A stretch of DNA of 64,000 bases. It comes from Medakamo hakoo. Lineage: Eukaryota; Chlorophyta; Trebouxiophyceae; Coccomyxaceae. Location of the stretch: positions 620,001 through 684,000 of the forward strand of contig CP089454.1 of the NCBI GenBank assembly GCA_026636295.1, written 5' to 3'. Below, piece after piece: positions 1-9,715 of the stretch (positions are counted from its first letter, which is position 1; each line of letters begins with the position of its first letter). The translations under genes and the position numbers were made by a program. The notes below the pieces were generated by a model that saw only the letters and a list, made by a program, of their open reading frames with translations, searched no databases and had not been told where the DNA came from.

Positions 1-1554
1 GCGGCGGACGGCGGGACCATCAAGCGGTCGGACCCAAACCCGGCGTTGACAAACGCGTTGACAAACGTCGCCGCCAGGTTGGCGCGCGCGGAGTCGGCGG
101 CGGCGGCGCCGGCGGGCGGGCGGCCGTCGGCCAGGTGCAGCTTGTACACGTCGTCGGGCGCGCGCGGCTCCAGGACGTCCAGGTCGCGGGCCAGGGCCAG
201 GTAGCGCTCGGGCGCGCGCGAGTTCGAGGCCGCGACCGTGCACGCGTCCCGCTGGGCCGGGTCGGCGATGGCGGCGGGCCCGTCCTCGAAGTCCAGGGCC
301 ACGCCCTGGCGGCCCAGCAAGTACGCCAGCTGGACTTGCGTCGCCGGGTCGGCGCAGGCGGCGAAAGTGGCCGCCACCAAATCCATGTCGCCCAGCTGGA
401 GTGCGACCCGCAGCGCGTCGAAATCCCGGCCGGACTGTTTGTAGCAGGTGGCCGCGCACCGCAGGGCGGCCGCGTCGTCGGGTTCGGGCAGGTACGGCGC
501 GCACGCGCACAGGTACAGGCAGGTGCGGCCCGCGTTTTTCGCGTCCACGTGCGGCGGGAGCAGGTCCAGGCGGTCGACTTCCAGCAGCAGGTCGACGGCT
601 TCCGGCTCTGTGGTGGGGGGTGGTTTTTTTTTTTTGGAGGGGGGGGCGTGAGCGGCGGGAAAAAATAAAAAACGGGGACGGGCGCGAGGCGCGCGGAGCC
701 ACGCTCGACCGTCCTGTCCTCCCCCTCCCCTCACCAGAGTTGTGGGCCATGTGGTACGGCACGATCTGGTTGACGAGTTCCAGCAGGTCGGCGGTCGCGG
801 GCGGCGGCCCGCCCGCGCCTGCCTCACCCTCCTCCGCCGCGGACCGCCGGGCCGCCCACTCCGCGCCGACTTCGCCGGCCAGGTTGCGGACGTACTCGTG
901 GCCCCACGCGCCGACGGGGCCCTGGGTGGTGTGTTGGTGGGGAGAGTGGGGGATACGTCGGTGAGAGGGGGGATGGGCGAGGGAGGGTTGGCGCGCGCGC
1001 GCGTTTTGACGAACCGATGGGCGCCCGGGAGAAAAAACGAGGCGGCGACCGCGCACGCCGCCCTTGCCACAGGCACGCGCACGCCCAGGCCATGCACACC
1101 ACACCCCATCACCCACGCAACCCCAAAAAACCCTGCCCCCTCATCGCACCTGCGCCCCCTGCAGGCGGAACTTGAGCGACTCGCGCCCGCCTTCGGCGCC
1201 CGACGTGATGGCCAGCACGGACAGCACGTCCGCCAGGTCTTTGCCCGCGGGCGTGGCCGCCAGCTTGGCGTGCGAGTCGACTAAGCCAGCGTAGTGCGAG
1301 CGCAAGAACTTGAGAGGTTTGGGCACGGCCGTCATGGACGTGGTCGCGGACCGGACTTCTTCGGCGATGGCCTGCACCGCGGCAGACGCGAGGCCCGGGT
1401 CGCCCTCGGCGATGCGCGTCACGCACAGCTCCAGCTTGTCCTTCAAGTCCTGGTCCTCCGGGCTGAGCTCCGGTTCATCGTCGCCCGGTTTTTTCTTCTT
1501 TTTCTCGGCCGGCGCGGCCGGCGCGGGCGCGGGAACCGGCGCGGCGTTCGTCAT
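1..1554 (-). CDS. RPN1: 26S proteasome regulatory subunit RPN1 (PSMD2), N-terminal part
   Basis: Scaffold subunit of the 19S regulatory particle base, which binds ubiquitin-like shuttle factors in cytosol and nucleus. Three exons are seen: 1554-1150, 921-735 and 607-1 (running off the left edge), with donors GTGCGA and GTGAGG and acceptors CAG; phases agree. About 400 residues are present of a usual 900-1000. The start is ATG at 1554, followed by a Pro/Ala and Lys-rich leader (AEKKKKKPG). Then come the family hallmarks SPEDQDLKDKLELCV, TTSMTAVPKPLKFLR, WGHEYVRNLAGEV and YLPEPDDAAALRC. The shared upstream region with the SET/MYND gene is 273 bases. The PC-repeat toroid lies outside the window. 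Assignment is secure; exact exon ends are predictions. Confidence 0.93.
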
Positions 1555-1827
1555 ATGTTCGAGCGCGCCGATGCCTCCGTGCTTCTGTGTTGGTGGGTGT
1601 GTGGCCGCGGCACGTGCGCACGGCTGGGTTTTGCGCGGGTACGGATGAAGAGCGGGTGCTCCCCTGGTCCTGCCGCGGAGGTGTGTCAGGCGTGTTCGCG
1701 GGCGCTCGTTGGGGAGGGAGCGCGCCGAAGAGAGGTCTGGACACAGGGGCGCGCACTCGACCAACCCCTCCCCGCTCCCCGATTTTTTTGTTTCCAGCCA
1801 TCGCGTCTGTCACTGTCACACACACTG

Positions 1828-3054
1828 TCACTCGTCCATCCCTTCCTCCCACTCCTCCTCCAACTCCTTCAGAAACTGGGCGTGGCTGCGCACCGCCCCG
1901 CACGCATTGCACACGTGGTCGCCCTCGCCCCCGCCCGGAGACAGCGGCGCCATCGTGCCGGAGCACGTCCCGCAACAAAACTTGGCCAGGAACGCGCCGA
2001 CGTAGCCGGGGTCGGCCGGCGGCGCCGCGTCCGCGGCGGGCGGGCCCCCCGGCCCGCCCTCGGACATCAGGGCCGACCCGGCCGAGGTGTGGACGGCGGA
2101 GCTCATGCCCCCGCTGCCGCTGACGGCCATGGACTCGTCCGAGCGCCGGGCGCCCGGCGCTTCGAGCGCGCACCGCGCACAGCGGCACGCAAAGCCGTAC
2201 TCGCTCGCCAGGCGGGCGGCCCGGTCCTCGTACGGCCAGTCCAGGGGGAAGTAGGACAGCGTGACCTCCTCGCCGCGCGGGAGCGCGTGGAGCGCGCGCA
2301 CCTCCAGCAGCGTGCGCCCGGCCGGCCCGGCCGCCGGGTCGTCGAAGGCGTCGAAGCGGGCGGCGCAGGGCAGGCAGTCGTGGTTGAAGCGGGAGGCGGT
2401 CGCGTACAGGCCACACCCCCGGACCGCCCGGGCGGCCGGGGCGGCCGGGTCGGGCGGCGCCAGCACGCCAAACGCGTTGGCCGCCTCCCGGGCGAGCCAG
2501 GCGGACAGGGCGGGCGGGCCCACGCCCCACCCGGGCCGGGCGGTGGCCAGGGCCGTCGCCAGGCGTGGCGCGATGGCCGCCACGGTTTCCGCGACGGCGG
2601 GCAGGCCGGCTGGAGCGGCCAAGCCCTCAAAGGCGGCCCACGCCGCCCGGGCGGCTGGGTCGGTGCCCTCACCTGCCGCCGCCTGGAGCGCCGCGGCCGC
2701 GAGCGCAAACCGCAGGCTCGTCGCCGCGTCCGGCCCCAGCCCCCGGTCGTCCGCGGCGGCCAGGGCAGCACAGTGGGCGGGCGTGTGCCAGGCCGGAGCC
2801 GTGTGGGCGTGTGCAGCACAGGCGGCGCTGCAGTAGGCGACGCGGCGGCAGGCCGGGCAGGGCGTGGTGGCGGCCGGCTGGAGGATGGACAGGCAGGCGG
2901 CGCACACGCCCGCGGCCGCTGCGGCTTCTGGGAGCAGGAGGAATGGGGCCTCCCGGACGAGGACCTCGCCGGCCGCGATGGGCCGGGTGGAGACGAGGCC
3001 GGCGCCGCGGCCGCGCACGTCGCGGACCGCGACGGCCGGCTGCGACGCGGCCAT
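1828..3054 (-). CDS. SET and MYND domain protein (SMYD-type lysine methyltransferase)
   Basis: Single-exon gene of 408 residues, probable S-adenosylmethionine-dependent protein lysine methyltransferase. The SET N-terminal strand (GRGAGLVSTRPIAAGE) is at residues 15-30. A MYND zinc finger interrupts SET at 51-95 (CAAC, CPAC, YCSAAC, H-x4-HC). The catalytic SET core has FNHDC at 223-227, the equivalent of NHSC, and EEVTLSYF at 262-269. The post-SET cysteines CRCARC follow at 290-295. A second cysteine cluster (CCGTC, CNAC) lies near the C-terminus, followed by an acidic tail. The ATG at 3054 was chosen because the SET start follows at once and upstream in-frame residues look untranslated. Substrate cannot be told; histone or non-histone targets are both possible. 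Confidence 0.88.
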   Translation of the reverse strand: MAASQPAVAVRDVRGRGAGLVSTRPIAAGEVLVREAPFLLLPEAAAAAGVCAACLSILQPAATTPCPACRRVAYCSAACAAHAHTAPAWHTPAHCAALAAADDRGLGPDAATSLRFALAAAALQAAAGEGTDPAARAAWAAFEGLAAPAGLPAVAETVAAIAPRLATALATARPGWGVGPPALSAWLAREAANAFGVLAPPDPAAPAARAVRGCGLYATASRFNHDCLPCAARFDAFDDPAAGPAGRTLLEVRALHALPRGEEVTLSYFPLDWPYEDRAARLASEYGFACRCARCALEAPGARRSDESMAVSGSGGMSSAVHTSAGSALMSEGGPGGPPAADAAPPADPGYVGAFLAKFCCGTCSGTMAPLSPGGGEGDHVCNACGAVRSHAQFLKELEEEWEEGMDE

Positions 3055-3386
3055 CGCCCCTGCTTTTGTTGCCTTCAAGCCCGCGCGTCCTTGAGTCTGG
3101 CGACACACAGGGAGCACCGTGCGATGCGCACGGGTTGTGTTGACGGCCGTCGGCCTGCCCCCGACGGCCAGCGCAAAAAAACAGATTTTTGGCTTGCTCG
3201 CGAAAGCATCGGTCCGCTGGTCACACTTGTGGATTTCCCAAAGCGCCGTCCGCGCGCGTCCCCCGCCCGCCCAGCCGCACCGGCCGCCCCTCTCCAACCC
3301 CGCCGCGGCGTACGCATCAGCTCAGGCTTCAGTGCAGGCGGGGGACCAAGCCCAGAAAAGGCACGAGAACAGGCGCACACACTCAC
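3055..3386. promoter_or_regulatory. Divergent promoter between SMYD-type gene and PAN-domain gene
   Basis: The 332 bases between two divergent start codons hold no convincing ORF. Near the middle is a perfect inverted repeat, GGCCGTCGG at 3145-3153 and its complement CCGACGGCC at 3161-3169, separated by seven bases. A short A-run follows at 3175-3182. The palindrome is a candidate shared protein-binding site; this is inference from position and symmetry only. Confidence 0.45.
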
Positions 3387-4217
3387 ATGCAGCCATCACC
3401 CTCGCGCGCGGGGCGCCACCAACAAGCCTCACCACTGTTGGCGGCCGCGACCTGGGCGCGGTCCAACCTGGGCGCGCTCGTCCTCGTGCTCTTTGTCTAC
3501 CTCCTCTTCGCCGGCCACCGCAGCTCGTCGTCGACCGCGTCCAACTACCGGTCCTTCAAGCCGCGGGATCTGCCGCCCCCGCCGCCGCGCGAGCCGTCGC
3601 CCTTCCGCGCGCCGCTCTGCGCCGCGCCCGCCTGGCCCGGGGCGGCGCTGGTCGAGGATGTGGGGCACTGCCCCGACGCAGCGTGGGGCGCCGTCTACGC
3701 CAACTACCAAGCGGACGAGTTGATCAAGCTGGACATCAACTCGCACATTCCGGGGCCCTGGTCCGCGGACAAGCCGCCGCCCGTGGTGTCGGCGGCCACG
3801 TGCGCGCAGGCCTGCGCGGCCGAGCCGCGGTGCAACGCCTGGACTTTTTGCGCTGACCACCGGTACGGGTGCGGCGAGTGCTTTCCGCAGACGGCTGGCC
3901 ACACCGCGCCGGGCGATCCCATGAAGAAGTTCGGGCCGCACGGCGGGTGCACGCCCGACGGGGCGTATCCCTTTGCCACGTGCTCATTAAAACGGGTGAA
4001 AGACGTCACCAAACCCAAACCCGCCGACGACGCGGACTTTGACTCCTGGATCTCCGGCGTCAAGGGAGGTGGCGTCCCGCCGGGTGATGAAGTACAAGAG
4101 TCACGGCAGGCCGTGGATTCCGCGGCAGGCCGGGCGCACGCGCGCGAAGGCGGCGGCGGCGGTGGTGGCGATGGCGCGGCCAAGGCGGCCGCGGGCAAGC
4201 ATGACGCGGGACCGTGA
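3387..4217 (+). CDS. Single-pass membrane protein with a PAN/Apple-like cysteine-rich domain
   Basis: 276 residues in one exon, ATG at 3387. A short Ser/Gln-rich N-terminus precedes a hydrophobic segment at about residues 28-42 (LGALVLVLFVYLLFAG), suggesting a signal anchor with the rest extracytosolic. A proline-rich linker follows, then a cysteine-rich region from about 75 to 200. Its pattern SAATCAQACAAEPRCNAWTFC is the PAN/Apple core (C-x3-C-x5-C-N-A-W), followed by CGECF and a later paired C. Such modules bind protein or carbohydrate outside the cell, so a cell-wall, surface or secretory-pathway role is likely. The C-terminal tail is Gly/Ala-rich and low complexity. The TM call and PAN fold are by eye; ligand unknown. 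Confidence 0.72.
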   Translation: MQPSPSRAGRHQQASPLLAAATWARSNLGALVLVLFVYLLFAGHRSSSSTASNYRSFKPRDLPPPPPREPSPFRAPLCAAPAWPGAALVEDVGHCPDAAWGAVYANYQADELIKLDINSHIPGPWSADKPPPVVSAATCAQACAAEPRCNAWTFCADHRYGCGECFPQTAGHTAPGDPMKKFGPHGGCTPDGAYPFATCSLKRVKDVTKPKPADDADFDSWISGVKGGGVPPGDEVQESRQAVDSAAGRAHAREGGGGGGGDGAAKAAAGKHDAGP

Positions 4218-4247
4218 AGGAGAGAGGGAGAGGGAGAGAGAGAGAGG
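4218..4247. repeat. (GA)n microsatellite in the PAN-gene 3' region
   Basis: A purine tract of GA and GGGA units starts immediately after the PAN-gene stop codon and would lie in its 3' untranslated region. Confidence 0.8.
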
Positions 4248-4431
4248 TGTCGGAGTGTTTGATCGTTGTAGCTTGTGTGTCGTGTTGTCCGTCGACTCCC
4301 CCTCCGGGCGCGCGGAACGGATGGATGGATGGAGTGGGGCGAGAGGGGTCGGCTGGCGGATGAGGGTCGAGTGCGCGCGCAGACCCGCATTCCCCGTCGC
4401 CTCGCGAGCTCACGCACGCACACAGCACGCC

Positions 4432-4752
4432 ATGCCGCCCACCCCTGCCACATCCAGTGCCGGCAGCACGGTCGTGAGTCGCCGTCAGGCAGGCGTGGGC
4501 TTGCTGGCGGCCGCAATGGCGGCCGTGAGCCGGCCCGCGCGCGCCGACGCGCCCGCGTCAACCCGCCAAGCCGCTCACCCCGACATTATCGTCGCGGATC
4601 CGTCCGTCCTCAAAGCCCTCAAAGCCCGGGACGAAGCCGCAGCCTACAAATGCAAAGGCGGGATGATGGATTGCGATGGCGACAGGCGCGCGTTTGCTAA
4701 AAAGCAGTACAAAAACTTCTTGGAAAAACGGGCCGCGCTGGAACGGAAGTGA
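4432..4752 (+). CDS. Small thylakoid-lumen protein precursor with Tat-type signal
   Basis: 106-residue single-exon protein. The N-terminus is Ser/Thr/Pro-rich (plastid-transit-like). It is followed by a twin-arginine signal: SRRQAGVGLLAAAMAAV, then ARADA, giving a probable AxA cleavage near residue 40. The mature part of about 65 residues has two cysteines in YKCKGGMMDCDGDRR and a Lys-rich C-terminus (AKKQYKNFLEKR). This layout is that of a small folded protein exported to the thylakoid lumen. The family is not one I can name with certainty, though the KCKGG-x2-DCDGDRR core looks conserved in type. A TGTAA motif lies at 4758-4762, six bases past the stop. The next gene converges, with 43 bases between stops. 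Confidence 0.75.
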   Translation: MPPTPATSSAGSTVVSRRQAGVGLLAAAMAAVSRPARADAPASTRQAAHPDIIVADPSVLKALKARDEAAAYKCKGGMMDCDGDRRAFAKKQYKNFLEKRAALERK

Positions 4753-4757
4753 TGGAA

Positions 4758-4792
4758 TGTAAAAAACACGGACACACAGACCGGAGCTTACA
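4758..4792. terminator. Reciprocal TGTAA poly(A) motifs between convergent genes
   Basis: TGTAA is the poly(A) signal of many chlorophytes. It occurs on the + strand at 4758-4762, just after the lumenal-protein stop, and on the - strand at 4792-4788, just after the EamA-gene stop at 4796. Each transcript would therefore need to run into the other gene for cleavage downstream of its signal. Confidence 0.5.
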
Positions 4793-4795
4793 CTA

Positions 4796-6331
4796 TCACG
4801 CCACGGCCGGCTTGGCGGCCCCGCCCGTCACCCATGCCCACGCGGACCGCAGCGTCCCGCCAGCGGCGGTTTTCCCACCACCCGACGGCGCCGCTGCCGG
4901 CACCAACACGGGCGACCCAGGCCGCCGCTGCTGGACCATTTCCGCGACCAGCGGTTTGGACGGGGACAGCCCGCTGGCCGTGCGGACGACGGACGGCGGC
5001 GGTGGGGACGCCGCGCCGTCTGCGATGGCGGAACTGCCGTCGGCTCGGATGACGAGCGCCAAACCCGCCAGGACGGCGACCGCGCCGGCGTCCCAGGGCG
5101 AGAGGCGCTCGCCCAGGAACGCGACGGCCAGGGCGGTGCCAAGGAATGGTTGGAGGCAGGTGAACGCGGCGACCTGGGACGCGGGCAGCCGCGACGCCGC
5201 CCAGGCGACGGCGGCGTAACCCGCGACGGAGCAGACGAGGACCCAAAAGGCGAGCGGGCCGGCCAGGGCGCGGGGGATGGCCCACGCGTCGGACGGCGCG
5301 GTCGCGGACGCGGTCAGGCCCATCAACAGCGCGGCGGGCAGGTAGGCCCAGCCCGCGACGCAGAGCGGGGGGTAGGTGGACAGGAGGCGCTTGGAGAGCA
5401 GGTAGTAGATGGACTGGACGGGGTGGGGGTGGAGTGAGGATGGGGGCGTGAGCATGGATGGACGGATGGAAGAAGGCTGGAGGGAGAAAAGAAGAAGCGC
5501 GCGCGTCCGTCCCACCCCTCCACTCCAACGCACCGTCGACACCGTGCTGACCAGCAGGGCGGCGTGGCCCCAGCCCACGCCGCCACCACTCCCGCCGCCA
5601 CTGCCACCAACGTGCGGGTGCGCGCTCGCCGCGCTGCCGCTCGAATTGCCCCCTCCCACCATGGCCAGCGCGCCCGCGACGGCCAGGCCGATGCCGGCCA
5701 GCTTGCGGCGCGTCGGCGCTTCCAGCCCCAGCGCAATCGCAATGCCCGCCGTGAACACGGGCACGGTCGGCTGCATGCACGCGGCCGCGACGACGCCGGC
5801 CGCGTCCACGCCCAGGATGTAACCCAGCTGGTTGAAGAAGAGCAGGCCGCCCAGGGTCGCCAGGGCGGGGACGTGGGCCCGGGCCGGCCGCGTGCGCGGG
5901 TGGGCGGCGACCGCCAGCGCCACCAGGATGGCGCCCGCCGCGGCTTCGCGCGCAAAGGCGAAGACGACCGGGTGGAAGGATGGGGGTGGCGCGGGCGGCG
6001 GCTGGGCGCCCCCACCCACGCCGCCGTGGCTGTGCGCGGCGATGGACTGGCGCAGCGCCGCCAACGCCGACGCGGCCCTCGCACCCGCGCCCGTCCGCGC
6101 GTGCGGTATATGGGCGATGGCGGCTTTCAGGTAGACGGCGCCGACGCAAAAGGAGGCCTGGGTCGCGACGAGGGAGGCCTGGGCCAGGCGTGCCGAGGGT
6201 GCGGGGCCGCGTTTGAGGGGGCGGGTGGAGGACGTGGAGGGCGTCAGGCCGCCGCCTTCCGGGTCCAGCGCCGCCGGGCCTGCTTCACCGGACGAGCCGG
6301 CCGAGTGGGCCGACCGCTTGGTGACGAGCAT
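4796..6331 (-). CDS. EamA/DMT-family membrane transporter
   Basis: Predicted drug/metabolite-transporter superfamily permease of 471 residues in two exons, 6331-5534 and 5413-4796. The intron of 120 bases has donor GTGCG and acceptor CAG. It is a multiple of three and has no stop, so retention would insert 40 residues, but joining gives a continuous TM segment (LLVSTVST then SIYYLLSKR). About ten hydrophobic helices are visible, in the two five-helix repeats typical of EamA. The C-terminal half carries the PASQVAAFTCLQPF and LGERLSPWD motifs usual for plant-type (UmamiT/WAT1-like) members. The N- and C-terminal tails are polar and low complexity. Substrate unknown; plasma membrane or plastid envelope both possible. 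Confidence 0.82.
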   Translation of the reverse strand: MLVTKRSAHSAGSSGEAGPAALDPEGGGLTPSTSSTRPLKRGPAPSARLAQASLVATQASFCVGAVYLKAAIAHIPHARTGAGARAASALAALRQSIAAHSHGGVGGGAQPPPAPPPSFHPVVFAFAREAAAGAILVALAVAAHPRTRPARAHVPALATLGGLLFFNQLGYILGVDAAGVVAAACMQPTVPVFTAGIAIALGLEAPTRRKLAGIGLAVAGALAMVGGGNSSGSAASAHPHVGGSGGGSGGGVGWGHAALLVSTVSTVRWSGGVGRTRALLLFSLQPSSIRPSMLTPPSSLHPHPVQSIYYLLSKRLLSTYPPLCVAGWAYLPAALLMGLTASATAPSDAWAIPRALAGPLAFWVLVCSVAGYAAVAWAASRLPASQVAAFTCLQPFLGTALAVAFLGERLSPWDAGAVAVLAGLALVIRADGSSAIADGAASPPPPSVVRTASGLSPSKPLVAEMVQQRRPGSPVLVPAAAPSGGGKTAAGGTLRSAWAWVTGGAAKPAVA

Positions 6332-6668
6332 TTTGTTTTTTATGGGAGAGGGGGTGGGTGGGTGTTTTTTTTTTTTCGTTTTCGCGCGGCCGCCGTCGTT
6401 TGGACGGCTGTGGCGCAGGGTCTGAGCGTGTTTTGAGGCCCGTTTCTGCGCCGGGAGTGTGCCGGATGGACCGTGCCACCTGTACAGAGGCGTTGCAAAG
6501 GGAGCAGGCGGGCGCAAGGGGCGCCGGACCGTCGCCTATTTAACAGAAAAATGAATGGCGATGGCCCGGGCCCGCACAGACCCGCAAAAGGAAGGAGGCG
6601 CACAAGAAGAGAGACGTCCGGCGTGCCGCACGGCCGCCCGCACACGCCCCTCCCCCACAAACGCAGCC
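6332..6668. promoter_or_regulatory. Divergent promoter of EamA and DCP2 genes
   Basis: The 337-base interval contains a T-run at 6365-6376 close to the EamA start. A TATA-like element, TATTTAA, lies at 6537-6543, 126 bases before the DCP2 ATG on the + strand. No other gene is visible in it. Confidence 0.45.
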
Positions 6669-7879
6669 ATGGCGGGCCCCTCACCTGAGCTCTTGGATGA
6701 CCTGTGTTCGCGCTTCATCTTAAACGTGCCTCCCGCGGAGCTAGAGTGAGTTTCGTCGCGGCAAACACTCGGCTTGCGCCCCGCCCAGGAGCACGCCGCG
6801 CGCAGCAGGGCACTCACCATCCCACCCATCCCATTTTTTCCAGGTCGCCCGAGAAACTGATGTTCATCGTCGAACAGGCGCACTGGTTTTACGAGGTAGG
6901 GCAGGGATGGTGGGTGGACAGGCGCGCTCTCGTTTTGCACGCCGCATGCCTCGCTCAACCTCCATCCCGCCCACCCCATCCCCAGGACTTTTGCCGCGAC
7001 CAGGACCCGACCCTGCGCTCCCTGTCCCTGAAACAGTTTGCGGCCGCTTTGCTGACGCACTGCCCGCCGTCCCTGTTGCCGGCGTACGTGGGCGGCGGGG
7101 CCGCAGCTGTGGATGCGCTGTCTGCCGCGTTCTCAGCGTTCAAAGCCACTGTGCCCACGGCCGGCGTCATCATGCTCGACCCCTCCCTCACAAAAGTCCT
7201 CTTGGTCCGCGGCCTGAAAGAGGGTTCGTCCTGGGGGTTTCCACGCGGCAAACTCGCAAAGGGCGAAGCGGACCTGGACTGCGCGGTGCGCGAAACCCTG
7301 GAAGAAACGGGCTTTGACGCGGGGCCGGCCATCGCGTCGCCCGACGACTTTATCGAAGTCCACGACCGCCAGCAGCGGTCCCGGCTGTACATAGCTCCCG
7401 GCGTGGGCGAAGACACGCCCTTCGCCCCCCTGGTCCGGGGTGAGATCGGCGGCTTGGCCTGGCACCTCGTCTCCGACCTGCCCGCCAGCCGCGAGGCCGC
7501 GTCGCTCGTCTACACGACCGCCGACGGCGTGCGCCACCGCTTTTTCAGGGTGTGGCCGTACGTGCGGCCGTTGAGGAGGTGGATCAAGGGTTACAAGGCG
7601 CGCCTGAAAGCGGCGGGCGGCAGCGTGCCGGCCCCGCCGAAAGCGGCGGCGCCGGCGACGGTTGGCAAGAAAGCGCGGCGGCGGAAAGGCGGCGGCGGCG
7701 GTGGTGAGTCAGAAGGCCAGGACGCCGCGGCGGGAGGCGACGACGACGACGCACGCCTGGCCGCCGCGCCCGCTGCTGCTGCTGGGCACCTCACAGCCAT
7801 GTCCGACGTGCCTGGCGCCGCGTGGACGGGGTGGGCAGGGTTTGACCGGGCGCGGGTCATGGCGGCGTTGAGAGGGTAG
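6669..7879 (+). CDS. DCP2: mRNA-decapping enzyme DCP2 (Nudix hydrolase)
   Basis: Removes the m7G cap from mRNA in 5'-3' decay, together with DCP1, in the cytosol and P-bodies. Three exons, 6669-6745, 6844-6895 and 6986-7879, encode 340 residues. Both introns are under 100 bases; the second is 90 bases and stop-free. The N-terminal regulatory domain has LLDDLCSRFILNVP and EQAHWFYEDFCRD, the standard DCP2 signature. The Nudix box at about 131-153 is complete: G-x5-E-x7-RETLEETG. WGFPRGKL just before it is also canonical. A basic segment (GYKARLKAA) and a low-complexity Gly/Ala tail follow; the tail is short compared with animal and yeast forms. Start chosen because the box-A helix begins right after it. 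Confidence 0.95.
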
Positions 7880-7962
7880 ATTGTGTGTGAAAAGACAGCA
7901 GCAGAATCCAAGAAGACAGCACCTAACACACGCGCTCACCAGTCCTCTCCCCTCACACGCAC

Positions 7963-9715
7963 TCACCGCCGACCGTAGTTGCCGTGCGGCTGCTGCGGAT
8001 AGCCGCCCGGGTAGCCGCCGCCGCCGCCTCCACCACCGCCGCCGCCGCCGCCCGGCCCGCCATAGCGCGGCCGCTTGTTCGGGTCTCCACCGTACCCGCC
8101 GTGGCCGCCGTGGTGGCCGCCGCCGCCGTGGTGCTGGTGCTGGTGGTGGTGCGGGTGCTGTTGCTGGTGGTGGTGCGGCGGGCCGCCGTGGTGGCCGTGT
8201 CCGCCCGCCGACGGGCGCGGCCCACCGCCGCCCCCGCCACCCGCACCGCCCCCACCCCCTCCACCCGCCGCCGCCTCGCGCGCCGCCTGCCGCCGCCGCT
8301 TCATGTCCAGCTCGTGGCTGGCTTCAAAGCGCGGCAAGTCGCGCGGCTCGCACGCCCGGGGCTCCCGCATGAAAAATTCGTGGGCGGCCGCGTCAAACGC
8401 CGACGCCCGGCCGCGCGGGTTGAGGGTGAGCAGGCGCGACAGCAGGTCGGTCGCGCCCGGCGCGCGCTTCTCCACGCCCTTCTCCGCCAGGAACGCCGCC
8501 AGCTGGTTGGACGGGTACTGTCCCGGCTTGACGTGCGCCCAGTGCTTGAGCTTGGAGCAGCCGGGCATGCTTTCCTCGGTCGGCGTGCCGAGCAGGCGGG
8601 AAATCTTGTCCAGCTGCGCGGCTTCGTCCGCGCCCGGGAACAGCGGGCGGCCGAGCAGGAGCTCCGCCAAAATGCAGCCGACGGACCACATGTCCACCTC
8701 GGGCCCGTACCGCGTCGCGCCCAGGAGCAACTCGGGCGGGCGGTACCACAGCGTGATGACCCGGTTCGTGAAGTCCCGGTCCCGCATGCCCGCCGCGTCC
8801 TGCTTGTACGGGCGGGCCAGGCCGAAATCGCCGACCTTCAGGATGCCCTCGTTGTTGATGAGCAGGTTGGACGCCTTCAGGTCGCGGTGCAGGACGTTGC
8901 GCTTGTGGCAGTAGTTGAGGCCTTGGAGGAGTTGTTTCATGTAGCATTTGATCTGTGATTGGGCGGGTGGGGCGAGCGGGCGTGAGTGTTGTCCTGATTT
9001 TTTTTTTCCGTCCATCCGTCCTCCCTCTCTCCCCAAAACTCACGTGCGGCACGGAAAAGTTGTACTGGCGCCGCTCCATCAGGCCCGTCAGGTCGTGGTC
9101 CATGTAGTCAAAGACCATGTAGATGGACCCCTTGAAATTGTTGTGCTTGGAGGCTGTGTTGTTGGGGCGGGGTGCGGGGAAAGAGGGTGTCAGAGGGCGG
9201 AAACCTCGACCCACTGCCTGGATGGATGCTGGTTTTTTTCGCGCGCCATTTCCGCCGCCCTTTCTCACCACCGCCCAAACAAACTCACATTGCGACCGCA
9301 CGATCTCCTTCAACCGGATGACGTTGATGTGGTCCAAGCTTTTCAGCAGCTTGATCTCGCGGATGGCGGTGATGGGGAAGCCCTCGCGCTCGTTGTCCAT
9401 CCGCACCCGCTTCAGCGCGACTTTGGACCCGTCCCGCAAGTCGGTGGCCAGGTACACCTGGCCGTACGTGCCCTCGCCGATCTGCTGTTCCCGGCGGTAG
9501 GCTTGTTCGACGGTGCGGCAGCCGCCATACTGGTCGTCGCCCGCGCCGCCGGAGGGCAGCTCGACACGCCAGGAGGGCGCGGAGGGGGCGGGGGGGCGGG
9601 CGGGTGGGGGTGGGCCTGAGCCGCCGTCACCTCCGCCACCAGATGGGCCTGGTCCGCCACCATAGTGCCCGCCGGCCGGGCGGTGGGCCGGCGGCTGCTG
9701 CTGGTGGGCGTCCAT
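7963..9715 (-). CDS. CDKC: Cyclin-dependent kinase CDKC (CDK9/CDK12-like) with His-rich tail
   Basis: Probable catalytic subunit of a P-TEFb-like kinase that phosphorylates the RNA polymerase II CTD in the nucleus. Three exons, 9715-9289, 9153-9044 and 8952-7963, encode 508 residues. A Pro/Gly-rich leader precedes the kinase domain. Seen are GEGTYGQVY at 80-88, VALKR with Lys102, the cyclin-binding helix PITAIRE at 114-120, HRDLKASN at 201-208, DFG at 221-223 and the T-loop VITLWYRPPE with its phosphorylatable Thr. PITAIRE plus YMDHDLTGL and QLLQGLNYCH mark the CDKC/CDK9-CDK12 branch. The C-terminal extension is Gly-rich, with 16 His in 34 residues at about 430-463, and ends in a GGYPGGYPQQ repeat. 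Confidence 0.93.

Noticed and set aside
1294-3723. 809-codon + strand frame across RPN1, SMYD and their spacer
   Set aside because: Arg/Gly-rich, no motif, and overlaps three well-supported gene models.
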